From Alkalihalobacillus sp. LMS39 (GTDB lineage: Bacteria; Bacillota; Bacilli; Bacillales; Bacillaceae_F), in contig NZ_CP093300.1 of the NCBI RefSeq assembly GCF_022812285.1, positions 3,720,001 through 3,784,000 of the forward strand: 64,000 nt of DNA. The letters run 5' to 3'. This document shows positions 55,471 to 63,975 of this stretch, piece after piece. Position 1 is the first letter of the stretch, and each line of letters opens with the position of its first letter. A program made the position numbers and the translations under genes. The notes under the pieces were generated by a model. That model searched no databases. It saw only the letters and a list, made by a program, of their open reading frames with translations, and was not told where the DNA came from.

Positions 55471-56508
55471 TTATGGATAAAGCGGTATGATATCAAGCCC
55501 TGTTTTCTCTTCTAACCCAAGCATTATATTTACATTTTGAATAGCCTGCCCAGCAGCACCTTTTACTAAATTATCAATGACAGACACGACTGTAATTCTG
55601 CCTGTTCTCTCATCATATGTTACCCCAATATCACAGTAATTTGTACCATAGACTTCTTTTGTAGACGGATATTCTTTTTCAGGACGAATCCGAACAAATG
55701 GAGATTTTTCATAACAATCTTGAAATAGCTCACGCAAACTTTTTTCCGTAATCGGGCTTGTTGCTTTTGCATAAATAGTAGCCATAATTCCTCTTGTCAT
55801 TGGAACAAGATGAGTACTAAACGTAATCGTATCAAAACGCTCATCATAACTTTTTAACCCTTGCTCAATTTCAGGAATATGCTTATGTTCATTTACTTTA
55901 TAAATTCTAAAATTATCATTCATCTCTGGAAAATGGAAATTTAATGCTGCAGATCTTCCTGCTCCAGATACAGCAGATTTTGCATCAATGATAATGGAAG
56001 AAGGATCAACGAGTTTTTCTTTTACTAATGGTAGAGCACCTAATAAAGATGCAGTAGGATAACAGCCTGGATTTGAAATGACGGTTGCATTTGCTACCTT
56101 TTCTTTTTCCCATTCTGTTAACCCATAAACAGCCTGCTCTAGCAAAGCTTCCTTGGCTGCAGGTAATCCGTACCATTTTTCATATTGTTCTCTATGTTTT
56201 AACCGTAAATCACCTGATAAATCAACGACTTTTAATCCTTGTTCTAATAAACCTGGTATAATATCTTTTGAAACTCCAGGAGGTGTTGATAAAAAGACAA
56301 GCTCTGCTTTTTGACGTATTCCAACTGGATCGATCGCTTCAAGTGGTAAATCCACAATGTTTTTTAAATGATGGTAACTTTCATTAATATTTGTTCCTTG
56401 CTGTGAAGAAGAGTGTACGGAACTCACTTCAATCTCTGGATGATTATGTAATAGCCGGATTAGTTCTGCTCCCCCATATCCTGTCGCTCCAATTATAGCC
56501 GCTCTCAT
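55471..56508 (-). CDS. argC: N-acetyl-gamma-glutamyl-phosphate reductase
   Basis: 345 residues. The NADP-binding opening AAIIGATGYGGAELIRLL and the active-site Cys in SNPGCYPTASLLG are clear, with His in STHLVPMTRGI. It reduces the phosphate made by ArgB to the semialdehyde. It is the first gene of argCJBD-carAB-argF. The promoter and an ArgR-type box lie 50-80 bases upstream. Confidence 0.96.
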   Translation of the reverse strand: MRAAIIGATGYGGAELIRLLHNHPEIEVSSVHSSSQQGTNINESYHHLKNIVDLPLEAIDPVGIRQKAELVFLSTPPGVSKDIIPGLLEQGLKVVDLSGDLRLKHREQYEKWYGLPAAKEALLEQAVYGLTEWEKEKVANATVISNPGCYPTASLLGALPLVKEKLVDPSSIIIDAKSAVSGAGRSAALNFHFPEMNDNFRIYKVNEHKHIPEIEQGLKSYDERFDTITFSTHLVPMTRGIMATIYAKATSPITEKSLRELFQDCYEKSPFVRIRPEKEYPSTKEVYGTNYCDIGVTYDERTGRITVVSVIDNLVKGAAGQAIQNVNIMLGLEEKTGLDIIPLYP

Positions 56509-56555
56509 GACATCTCCCCCTCTTTTTTTTCCGCTACTTTTTTATGATGAGTATA

Positions 56556-56584
56556 ATTATAAGTATGAATAAAAATAAATGCAA
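56556..56584 (-). promoter_or_regulatory. Promoter of the arginine operon
   Basis: TTGCAT (56584-56579), 17 bases, TATAAT (56561-56556) on the minus strand. Confidence 0.75.
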
Positions 56585-56585
56585 C
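56565..56585 (-). promoter_or_regulatory. ArgR/AhrC-type box in the arginine promoter
   Basis: TGAATAAAAAT, an ARG-box half-site, followed by AAATGCAA, lies between and over the -35 and -10 elements, where a bound AhrC would block polymerase. The remaining 56586-56882 is AT-rich with nothing recognisable. Confidence 0.6.
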
Positions 56586-56882
56586 TGTATTTTTATTTTT
56601 ATTTTCGTTTTATACTCTTTTCATATTCAAACGCCGATTTAGCGGTAACTAGTAGAAAAGCCTATTTTTATTGTTGTCGAAAAAGCTCCTTTTGTTAAAT
56701 GTATAATCTCATGAGTATTGCTAGTTATAGAAAGCAAGCGATTTTGTTTTCATCAACTAACACCCATTCCATTACACTAAGCAGAATACCTTATTTCTAA
56801 GGAATAAAATCTATGTCCTAGACAGTTTAAATATGAAATAAACACCCATAGCTTTTAATAGGAAAACACTACACATACTGAA

Positions 56883-56912
56883 AGCCTAATTTCTCAAAAA
56901 GAAAATTAGGCT
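56883..56912 (-). terminator. Terminator of the CtaG/Sco/YtkA unit
   Basis: AGCCTAATTT (56883-56892) pairs with AAATTAGGCT (56903-56912). Confidence 0.65.
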
Positions 56913-56937
56913 CCAGCATTGCTTCTACTATCATCTT

Positions 56938-57429
56938 TTAGTGGTCATGACCATGGTCTGAATCATGATCATCACTCATTTTTCCTTCAACTGTATCAGG
57001 CTCAGCTACTATCGTATCGACATCCGGATTTCCAACAACAATCATTTCTTTTTCCATTCGATGCATATCACAAGCAGTTACATGGTAATACGCATAATAT
57101 ACTCCTTCTTGCTCAAATGTCCACGGCATTGTATATACACCATCTTCAACATGCTCTGTTTCTTTCATATAGTGATAATCAGGATTATTATGCTCCCATA
57201 TTTCAATCTTCACTTCATCAGCGTCAACAATTGGTACATTTTCGTGTGTCACAACTACATTAAAGACAACTTCTTCTCCTGGGTTACTTTGTTCAGGATC
57301 CCAACTAAAGTCCACTTCAATCGGTACAACTGGGTTTTGACATGGACTGACTTGTTCACTTTCCGCATTCGAACATGCGGAAAGAACAAAGACTAGCAGG
57401 AGGAAGGAAAGAAATATCTTTTTACTCAT
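56938..57429 (-). CDS. YtkA/FixH-like lipoprotein with His-rich tail
   Basis: 163 residues. A lipoprotein signal ends LSAC (Cys19). The middle is an immunoglobulin-like YtkA domain (VDFSWDPEQSNPGEEVVFNVVVTHENVPI, and GVYTMPWTFEQEGVYYAYYHVTA). The C-terminus DDHDSDHGHDH is a metal-binding His/Asp cluster. With Sco and CtaG upstream, a role in copper handling for cytochrome oxidase is likely (inference from neighbours and tail). It lies 13 bases after the Sco gene. Confidence 0.8.
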   Translation of the reverse strand: MSKKIFLSFLLLVFVLSACSNAESEQVSPCQNPVVPIEVDFSWDPEQSNPGEEVVFNVVVTHENVPIVDADEVKIEIWEHNNPDYHYMKETEHVEDGVYTMPWTFEQEGVYYAYYHVTACDMHRMEKEMIVVGNPDVDTIVAEPDTVEGKMSDDHDSDHGHDH

Positions 57430-57442
57430 TCATACATCTCCT

Positions 57443-58039
57443 TTATTTTAACACTTTTTTCACATCAGCTACGATTGGATCCGGATCAAGAGCCAATCCA
57501 TCATATTTACGGATGACTTGACCTGTCTCATCGACTAAATAAAAACTAGTAGCATGAATCATATCATTGCTATCTTCTAATTTGCTTACTGGTGCTAAAA
57601 ATGCTTCTGCCGCAAACTCTGTTATTTCCTCTTGAGTGTAGCCAGATAAAAACATCCATTTATCAAAATCTGCGCCATTGTTTTCACCATAACTTTTTAA
57701 TATATCAGGTGAATCAAATTCAGGGTCAACCGTAAACGATACAAGCTTCACATTAAGGTTTTCTTCTGCTAATGCATCTTGAAGCATTCTCATATTCGGT
57801 GTCATTGTTGTACAAACAGTCGGACATCGAGTAAATACCATATTCGCTATCCATACAGTCCCATGCAACTGTTCATTGCTAACCGGTTGTTCATTTTGAT
57901 TGATATATTCAAAGTTAGGGACAAAAAGCTCTGCTTCTGTTAAATCAACTCCTGCTTTTGGTCCTGATTCATACAACCAGCCACAGCCTGCCAATAACAA
58001 CGAAAGGCCAATAATCAACGTTACTATCACTTTATTCAC
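57443..58039 (-). CDS. SCO1/SenC-family copper chaperone lipoprotein
   Basis: 198 residues from a GTG preceded by AAAGGAG. A lipoprotein signal ends LLAGC (Cys19). The thioredoxin-like Sco domain has the copper site Cys-Pro-Thr-Val-Cys (FTRCPTVCTTMTPNM) and the later His in DMIHATSFYL. Sco proteins load the CuA site of cytochrome oxidase. A start at 58063 would overlap ctaG and lacks a ribosome site. Confidence 0.9.
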   Translation of the reverse strand: MNKVIVTLIIGLSLLLAGCGWLYESGPKAGVDLTEAELFVPNFEYINQNEQPVSNEQLHGTVWIANMVFTRCPTVCTTMTPNMRMLQDALAEENLNVKLVSFTVDPEFDSPDILKSYGENNGADFDKWMFLSGYTQEEITEFAAEAFLAPVSKLEDSNDMIHATSFYLVDETGQVIRKYDGLALDPDPIVADVKKVLK

Positions 58040-58062
58040 TTTAAAAACTCCTTTGTCTATCA

Positions 58063-58986
58063 CTATGAACGGATTTGATGTGTTACGGGAATGTCACTAA
58101 TGGATGGTCCATCAGACTGCTTTTCTTTAGAAACCCACTGCTTAAACACATACCCAATCGTCACACCGTAAATGATTTCTTGAATCACCTTCATAATGAC
58201 ACCTGCTAATTGTTGGTCATGAAGGACAGACATTGGGGAAAATCCATTTTCACCAAGTAATTGATATGGGATCATTTCTCCTGCTGGTAAACAATATGCC
58301 ATCACAACAGCCCATGTTGTCGGGTCACTATAAACAGCATATACCGGTGAACCCGCAAATATGATTAGGGCACAAGCTGGCGTTAAAAACGCTCCATTGG
58401 CAAATATATATAGCATTCTTCGTAAATCCGTTAATTGTCCTTTCATCGGTAATGGAGCTAACATAAACCACCACATTAAAAAGGCTCCAAGTAATAATCC
58501 GATTTCATACAAACTATGCAACCCTACATTTTTCATTAACGTATCAAATACAACTGGTAAATGATAAATCGAGAACATTCCATTAAACCAAAGGATGGCC
58601 ACTAATGGATTAAACACAAATGTCGAATACTTCGCAAAGGTTGTCCCTTCTACTTTTCTTCCGATTGCTTGAAATACCCATTTTGGTGTTCCTAGAATAA
58701 ATAATGGGACAGCACAAATATAAGCAAATACCATTTGAAACATGTGGAATGTCAACATTAAATGCCCTGCAATATAAAATGGACTTCCCCACCCTAAATA
58801 AAGCGCAAATAACCCTAGAAAAAAGAATATTTTTTGCTTTACTTTTACTGGTGTAGAATCTTGGAAGCGATGTCTCCATTTTTCTACGAGAAGCAAATAA
58901 AGGAGTCCAACCACTCCTAATATGAGTATAAGCTCAGGAGTCCATAAAGCCCGGAAACTGAAGTTAGAAAATAATAGTTCTATCAT
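58063..58986 (-). CDS. ctaG: Cytochrome c oxidase assembly factor CtaG (caa3 type)
   Basis: 307 residues with about seven membrane helices. WGSPFYIAGHLMLTFHMFQMVFAYICAVPLFILG and FNPLVAILWFNGMFSIYHLP, with several His in the membrane, match the Caa3_CtaG family. It aids copper insertion into caa3 oxidase. ATG at 58986 follows AGGAGG, and the extension to 59016 is rejected. It is first in a unit with the Sco and YtkA genes; the ctaCDEF oxidase genes are not in the window. Confidence 0.9.
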   Translation of the reverse strand: MIELLFSNFSFRALWTPELILILGVVGLLYLLLVEKWRHRFQDSTPVKVKQKIFFFLGLFALYLGWGSPFYIAGHLMLTFHMFQMVFAYICAVPLFILGTPKWVFQAIGRKVEGTTFAKYSTFVFNPLVAILWFNGMFSIYHLPVVFDTLMKNVGLHSLYEIGLLLGAFLMWWFMLAPLPMKGQLTDLRRMLYIFANGAFLTPACALIIFAGSPVYAVYSDPTTWAVVMAYCLPAGEMIPYQLLGENGFSPMSVLHDQQLAGVIMKVIQEIIYGVTIGYVFKQWVSKEKQSDGPSISDIPVTHQIRS

Positions 58987-59027
58987 GTTTTTCCTCCTAA
59001 ACAAAAAGATTAACAAAAAGATTACAA

Positions 59028-59043
59028 TACATTGTACAATGTA
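59028..59043 (-). promoter_or_regulatory. 16-bp perfect palindrome at the ctaG promoter
   Basis: TACATTGTACAATGTA lies directly after the -10 element, in the position of a repressor operator. The regulator is unknown. Confidence 0.55.
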
Positions 59044-59047
59044 CCAT

Positions 59048-59077
59048 ATAATATAAGTAGTAGAAAAAGGTAGTCAA
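59048..59077 (-). promoter_or_regulatory. Promoter of ctaG
   Basis: TTGACT (59077-59072), 18 bases, TATTAT (59053-59048) on the minus strand. Confidence 0.6.
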
Positions 59078-59188
59078 AAGTTAATACACTAACAAATACT
59101 ATAGCATATTATCTTCTCTTTCCTAAGCTAGAAAGATGTCTTTTTTGTTACCTTTTCTCGACCAATTTTTTCAATAAAAGGAGTTTAT

Positions 59189-60022
59189 ATGTCAAACCAA
59201 CATTTAATCGCATTAGACTTAGATGGAACTTTACTAAATGAAAAAAAGGAAATCTCAACTCGGACAAAAGAAACGATACTGAAAGCAAAAGAAGAAGGTC
59301 ATATTGTCTGTATTGCCACTGGACGCCCATACCGTGCTAGCTTGCAATATTACAATGAATTATCTTTAGATACACCTATCGTCAACTTTAATGGTGCTTT
59401 TGTCCATCACCCTACTAACAGTAGCTTCGGATATCATCATACCCCAATGGATAAACAAACTGCAAAAGCTATCATTGAAACATGTGAAGCTTTTCGTGTT
59501 CAAAACATTATGGTTGAAGTGATTGATGATTTTTATTTGCGTTATTTAGATAAAATGATTATTGATACGTTTACAATGGGGCAGTCCCCTGTTAAGCATG
59601 GAAATCTCCACTCCTTGCTAAAGGAAGACCCCACATCAATATTAGTCCACCCAAAAGAAGATCACGTTCATGAGTTAAGAAAACTACTTCAAGAGGCACA
59701 TGCTGAGGTCATTGACCAACGAATGTGGGGAGCGCCATGGCATGTCATTGAAATTATTAAAGCCGGCATACATAAAGCTGTCGGATTAAAAAAGATTGCC
59801 GATTATTATCAAATTCCTAAAGAACGGATTATCGCTTTTGGTGATGAAGATAATGATTTAGAAATGCTAGATTACGCTGGAAAAGGCGTAGCGATGGGGA
59901 ATGGGATCAAAGAGGCAAAACAAGTCGCCAAATATGTTACTGCAACAAATGAAGAAGAAGGGATTGCGTTATTTTTAGAGGAGGAATTAGGAATAGTCTC
60001 CCTTCCTAATGATGTAAAATAA
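59189..60022 (+). CDS. Cof-type HAD-IIB family phosphatase
   Basis: 277 residues. It has HAD motif I in LIALDLDGTLL, motif II/III region in ATGRPYRAS, and motif IV in AFGDEDNDLEML, with a C2-type cap between. The family dephosphorylates sugar phosphates, flavin mononucleotide or similar small molecules; the substrate cannot be told. AAAAGGAG precedes the ATG. It is monocistronic, similar to several B. subtilis paralogues (YkrA, YwtE types). Confidence 0.9.
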   Translation: MSNQHLIALDLDGTLLNEKKEISTRTKETILKAKEEGHIVCIATGRPYRASLQYYNELSLDTPIVNFNGAFVHHPTNSSFGYHHTPMDKQTAKAIIETCEAFRVQNIMVEVIDDFYLRYLDKMIIDTFTMGQSPVKHGNLHSLLKEDPTSILVHPKEDHVHELRKLLQEAHAEVIDQRMWGAPWHVIEIIKAGIHKAVGLKKIADYYQIPKERIIAFGDEDNDLEMLDYAGKGVAMGNGIKEAKQVAKYVTATNEEEGIALFLEEELGIVSLPNDVK

Positions 60023-60159
60023 ATCAACAATGCCATTTTTCTTTTCAAGATAAAGGGACGGGAAACCTATCCCGGCATAATCATTTATGTTACTCTAGAA
60101 ACTAGGAAACAAAGAGACAGATAATAAGTAGATTCGTTGTACAAAAGGGGGGAAATGGT

Positions 60160-60612
60160 ATGAAAATTTATGAAGTAGCAAAGGATTCAGACCAACCACT
60201 TCGAAATAAAATTGCTGACTTATTAATGGGGCAAATGGAATCCGTTGGCGAAAAAAATGCGTATGAGCTCTTACTACAAGCCATTAATTTAGCTCTTCAA
60301 GAAGGTTCAAGTGCTCATATTTTCGTTGCGGAAAAGGACGACACGATTCTTGGCGCTGCCTTTTTTAATATTGGAATTAGTATTGCCAAAGGAGGACATT
60401 ATCTTTGGTTAAATGATTTATACGTTCATAAAGAACATCGTAATCAAGGAATTGCAAAGAAAATCCTTCTTAACGTCATTTATTGGGCGGAGAATAAAGA
60501 AATTAAAGGGATTGAACTTGAGACAGGGATTAATAATGAAGCAACAAAAGCCCTTTATAATTCATTAGGGTTTTATGATATTATTTCGAAACGATATGGT
60601 TTCAGATTTTAA
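60160..60612 (+). CDS. GNAT family N-acetyltransferase
   Basis: 150 residues. The acetyl-CoA-binding segment is LWLNDLYVHKEHRNQGIAKKIL (R/Q-x2-G-x-A form), then LETGINNEATKALYNSLGFYDI. A cytoplasmic enzyme that acetylates an amine; the substrate is unknown. AGGGGGG lies before the ATG. It ends in a hairpin terminator. Confidence 0.88.
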   Translation: MKIYEVAKDSDQPLRNKIADLLMGQMESVGEKNAYELLLQAINLALQEGSSAHIFVAEKDDTILGAAFFNIGISIAKGGHYLWLNDLYVHKEHRNQGIAKKILLNVIYWAENKEIKGIELETGINNEATKALYNSLGFYDIISKRYGFRF

Positions 60613-60643
60613 ACTGCCGATGTCTACTGGCAGTTTTTTTTAT
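60612..60643 (+). terminator. Terminator of the GNAT gene
   Basis: AACTGCC (60612-60618) and GGCAGTT (60629-60635) are followed by T's. Confidence 0.8.
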
Positions 60644-60778
60644 TTTGTCCTTGAAAAAAACAGATTTTTTTCTTTTTTTCTAAACGTCTGCACTTCTTTT
60701 TTTAAATTTAAGGCATAGGATAATATCAACCTAGAATTACACAATTTACACAATTGATGGGTAAGGAGTGTACTAACT

Positions 60779-61378
60779 ATGAATAAGCCATTTTATGAAG
60801 CTGAATTCAATGATCTTTACATCAAATTATCAAAAGATGCACTCCACGAATTCATAAAGAAAATGATGGATGAAAACTTCTCTCTGTTTTGGCGCTATGA
60901 AGATGACACGATTTATCTCATCATCGACAACGATGACGCACTATACGAAATTCCCTTTAAACGCAGTAATGATTCGCTTACCCTCCATGTTGACCACTTA
61001 CAAGTAAACAATGAAATCATCGTTGAAGCACTTGAGGTTTTCATTTCTGAATTCAGTGGAAATGGTGTAGTAAAAAAATTTACTGGTGGCCCGCTTTATA
61101 TCACCTCTTATCGTACTGGCGATATTCAGTCCATTATTGAAATTGATGGGAGTGACAAAATTATTATGAATAAAAATGGCTCTATTATAGAGTACAAGGA
61201 GTATGGGCATGAATTAGAACCGAAAACCATTTATCATATGACACTACTTGAAATCGATTACGAGCTAATGGAACTTCACGAAGCCATCCAATCTGAAGAC
61301 GAAGCTCAAATTCGCAAACATAAAAAGCGCTTAAAGAAATTAGTAAGTCGTCATAATGAAGTTTCTCAATTTATGTAA
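60779..61378 (+). CDS. Unknown soluble protein, 199 aa
   Basis: An acidic alpha/beta N-terminal part (about 1-110) is followed by GGPLYITSYRTGDIQSIIEIDG and a highly charged helical tail (LMELHEAIQSEDEAQIRKHKKRLKKLV, about 160-195) that may form a coiled coil. No signal peptide or membrane helix is seen, and I recognise no family. GTAAGGAG lies upstream of the ATG. It is a single gene. Confidence 0.75.
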   Translation: MNKPFYEAEFNDLYIKLSKDALHEFIKKMMDENFSLFWRYEDDTIYLIIDNDDALYEIPFKRSNDSLTLHVDHLQVNNEIIVEALEVFISEFSGNGVVKKFTGGPLYITSYRTGDIQSIIEIDGSDKIIMNKNGSIIEYKEYGHELEPKTIYHMTLLEIDYELMELHEAIQSEDEAQIRKHKKRLKKLVSRHNEVSQFM

Positions 61379-61476
61379 TTCGCTTCGCAACCCCATATTT
61401 CTCCTGATGGAGAGGCAAGCACGGACATGGTGCTTGCAATTTTTTCTGCCTTCACTACTCCCCATTTATCCTTTTC

Positions 61477-61728
61477 TTAATGAAAGATTCGATGAGTCTC
61501 GTCGGTACTGCTTTCCTTATAACGATTTTCATGCAACAGCAATCGCAATCGTTCATACATATATAACATCACCATTTCCATCACTTCGTCGTCTGACATG
61601 TCCTTCATGTATTTTTCCAATTCTTTTCGTTCAGTATTTTCTACAATATCAGATACAAGAAGAAGCGCATCCTCATCACTATGAATGTCTTTGGCATACA
61701 TTTTAAATAAATCATCTACGAATTTCAT
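61477..61728 (-). CDS. DUF6154-like small protein
   Basis: 83 residues, acidic and helical: MKFVDDLFKMYAKDIHSDED at the start, then LVSDIVENTERKELEKYMKDMSDDEVMEMV. The opening and size fit the DUF6154 family of Bacillaceae small proteins. Function is unknown. It is convergent with the preceding gene. Confidence 0.65.
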   Translation of the reverse strand: MKFVDDLFKMYAKDIHSDEDALLLVSDIVENTERKELEKYMKDMSDDEVMEMVMLYMYERLRLLLHENRYKESSTDETHRIFH

Positions 61729-61768
61729 ACCGTCACCTCAGTATTATCATGTACATTTCCCCATTGTT

Positions 61769-62326
61769 TTATCGATAAAAAATCATCATCACTAATATAC
61801 AATCGTCTTCCCCTATGTTTTTATATACATGTTCATAATGCGCCGCAAATTGGATCGCTTCTCCCTGATTTAAGACAAATTCTTCTGTCGCCACAGTAAG
61901 AGTCATCTTCCCCGTCTCTACAAAAATATATTCCGCTACTCCTTCAGGGTGAGCCTCTGAACGGTAATGACATTGTTGTTTTAACGTAATTGAAAAACAT
62001 TCAACAGGTTTCCCGATTTCCTTTGGGAAAATCGGCCTCACTAAAAACTGCCCACTCTCATCAGGCAATGGTTTAATTGCTTCTCGATTCACGACTTTCA
62101 CTTGTGGTTTTTCTTCTTCAATAAAGGTCGTAAACGGCACTTGTAATCCTTTTGCAATTTTCCATAATGTACTTACGGTCGGATTGGATTCTCCTCTTTC
62201 AATTTGCCCTAACATCGGTTTGCTTACGTCTGTTAATTGAGCAAGCTTGTCTAGACTTAAATTTCTATTCATACGAATCTTTTTTAAACGTGTTCCAATC
62301 CGGTCATTTAAATTTACAGATTCCAT
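61769..62326 (-). CDS. XRE-cupin transcription regulator, divergent from azlCD
   Basis: 185 residues from the ATG after AAGGAG. An N-terminal XRE helix-turn-helix (IGTRLKKIRMNRNLSLDKLAQLTDVSKPMLGQIERGESNPTVSTLWKIA, about 8-57) is joined to a C-terminal cupin domain (HPEGVAEYIFVETGKMTL to VYKNIGEDDCILV). Such regulators sense a small ligand in the cupin. Divergence from azlCD and the inverted repeat between them point to control of that exporter. The longer frame to 62431 runs into azlC and is rejected. Confidence 0.88.
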   Translation of the reverse strand: MESVNLNDRIGTRLKKIRMNRNLSLDKLAQLTDVSKPMLGQIERGESNPTVSTLWKIAKGLQVPFTTFIEEEKPQVKVVNREAIKPLPDESGQFLVRPIFPKEIGKPVECFSITLKQQCHYRSEAHPEGVAEYIFVETGKMTLTVATEEFVLNQGEAIQFAAHYEHVYKNIGEDDCILVMMIFYR

Positions 62327-62347
62327 ATAAAAATTCTCCTTGCTGAT

Positions 62348-62367
62348 TTGTATGTTATCACATACAA
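62348..62367. promoter_or_regulatory. Inverted repeat between the XRE-cupin gene and azlC
   Basis: TTGTATG-TTATCA-CATACAA, a 7-bp perfect inverted repeat with 6-base spacer in the 84-base divergent intergenic region. A partial repeat TTACATAC lies 30 bases on. Confidence 0.65.
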
Positions 62368-62410
62368 TTAATATACCATATCTTACATACTGAAAGAAAG
62401 GAAAGATAAA

Positions 62411-63115
62411 ATGAACACTGCAACCGTTCAAAAACGCCCGAATTCAGCCGTTTCTAAAGGGTTAATGGCAGGAGTCGGAATTGCGATTGGTTATACACCC
62501 GCTGCTATTACATTTGGTCTACTTGCTAAAAGTACTGGACTCTCGTTTATCGAAACATTTGCCATGAGTGTATTTGTTTATGCTGGCGCAGCTCAATATA
62601 TGGCGTTAAATTTAATTGCAATCGGCACTGGTGCATTTGAAATCATTTTCACCACGTTTATAGTCAACATCCGCCACCTGCTTATGAGTGCAACTGTAAG
62701 CGAAAAGCTTGAGGATACCCACCCAATAAAAAAAGCAGGGCTAGCCTTCGGTATTACGGATGAAGTTTTTGCCGTTACGACCACACAAGAAGGGAAAATG
62801 AAAGCCGCTTTTCTTTTTGGTGTTGCCCTCATCGCATATTCAAGCTGGGTAATTAATACAGCCATTGGCTATTACGTTGGAGCGATATTACCAGACTCCC
62901 TCCAACAAAGTATGGCGATTGCTCTTTATGCAATGTTTATTGCATTATTAATGCCTTCCTTAAAAAAGCATCGCAAAGTTGTGTCTCTCGCGATCTTAGC
63001 AGCTCTATTAAATTCAATTTTTTCATTATTCCTGCCAACAGGTTGGTCTATCATATGTGCTACAGTTGGGTCATCTATCGCTATTGAACTTATCGAAAGA
63101 AAGGGGAGAACATAA
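62411..63115 (+). CDS. azlC: AzlC family branched-chain amino acid exporter subunit
   Basis: 234 residues, about seven membrane helices. GLMAGVGIAIGYTPAAITFGLLAKSTGLS and FVYAGAAQYMALNL are AzlC hallmarks, and FIVNIRHLLMSATV follows. With AzlD it exports branched-chain amino acids or analogues such as 4-azaleucine. GAAAGGAAAG precedes the ATG. Its stop overlaps the azlD start by one base. Confidence 0.92.
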   Translation: MNTATVQKRPNSAVSKGLMAGVGIAIGYTPAAITFGLLAKSTGLSFIETFAMSVFVYAGAAQYMALNLIAIGTGAFEIIFTTFIVNIRHLLMSATVSEKLEDTHPIKKAGLAFGITDEVFAVTTTQEGKMKAAFLFGVALIAYSSWVINTAIGYYVGAILPDSLQQSMAIALYAMFIALLMPSLKKHRKVVSLAILAALLNSIFSLFLPTGWSIICATVGSSIAIELIERKGRT

Positions 63116-63423
63116 TGGAATTACCTTTATTGTATGTCATTATCGGAATGGCGATTGTGACTTACATACCTAGATTACTTCCTCTTATTTTACTTGATGC
63201 AAAAAAAATTCCCCCTTTTGTTCAAGCCGTGTTACGAAATGTTCCTTATGCGGCACTCGGTGCCCTTATTTTTCCTGGGGTACTATTTATTCATGAATCG
63301 ATTTGGTTTGGGATTATTGGTGCTATAGTAGCTATCGTAATTGCTTATCTTGGTGCAAATTTAATCATCGTTGTCATCAGTTCGATATTTGTATTATTTA
63401 TTTATTCTTCCTTTTTTTTATAA
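63115..63423 (+). CDS. azlD: AzlD family exporter subunit
   Basis: 102 residues, three to four helices: YVIIGMAIVTYIPRLLPLILL, VQAVLRNVPYAALGALIFPG, then two further helices. It is the small partner of AzlC and is translationally coupled to it (TAATG). Ends at a bidirectional hairpin. Confidence 0.9.
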   Translation: MELPLLYVIIGMAIVTYIPRLLPLILLDAKKIPPFVQAVLRNVPYAALGALIFPGVLFIHESIWFGIIGAIVAIVIAYLGANLIIVVISSIFVLFIYSSFFL

Positions 63424-63455
63424 TGCCTTTTACATAACACAACAGGCAATGGCTA

Positions 63456-63505
63456 ACGGAAAAGTGACTCAAAAAGTTTTCACTTCATGAGTCACCTTTC
63501 TCCGT
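63456..63505. terminator. Bidirectional hairpin after azlD
   Basis: ACGGAAAAGTGACTCA (63456-63471) pairs, with small bulges, with TGAGTCACCTTTCTCCGT (63488-63505) between convergent genes. Confidence 0.7.
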
Positions 63506-63810
63506 TATCCAGACTGTTGCTGATCGTTTGTCCTTATTTCTTTAATGGCATGATTAACGGCAGCACGATGTTTCCAAAGAAGTGGCAATACTTCTTCTAC
63601 ATCCAAAAACGTCTCTGCTATATCCGAATACTTATCCCCTTTTCCGTGAATAGACCAGTTACCATTTGTATTCATTAGTGTTAACTGTCCCCCTCTTTCA
63701 CGGTCATGAAATACGAAATAATATTTGTGTCCTTGCGAATCAAAGCTCGCAAACTCTGAAAAAGAAGTGAGAAACTGCTCAATATGAACCCTCTTGCTTA
63801 TTATCAACAT
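63505..63810 (-). CDS. Unknown soluble protein, 101 aa
   Basis: Starts MLIISKRVHIEQFLTSFSEF and contains HKYYFVFHDRERGGQLTLMNTNGNWSIHG, which looks like a small beta-rich domain, then a helical end. No signal peptide. AAAGGTGG lies before the ATG. I do not recognise a family. Confidence 0.6.
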   Translation of the reverse strand: MLIISKRVHIEQFLTSFSEFASFDSQGHKYYFVFHDRERGGQLTLMNTNGNWSIHGKGDKYSDIAETFLDVEEVLPLLWKHRAAVNHAIKEIRTNDQQQSG

Positions 63811-63975
63811 TTCGATTCACCACCTTTTCATTTACGACTTGCTTTTCCTTTTCTTTTTTTTCAGTAAAAATCCTGCATCATTTTGTAAACTTTCCTTTTT
63901 TCACCTCCTTAGACTTTTCTTCTTTCGTTACGGGGGTTACAATAAAAGGATGACAATAGACGGTGGTGGCGACAA

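Noticed and set aside
63811-63975. Small lysine-rich minus-strand frame after an AAGGAGGTG
   Set aside because: The frame with the ribosome site stops after eight codons, and the longer frame has no start codon.
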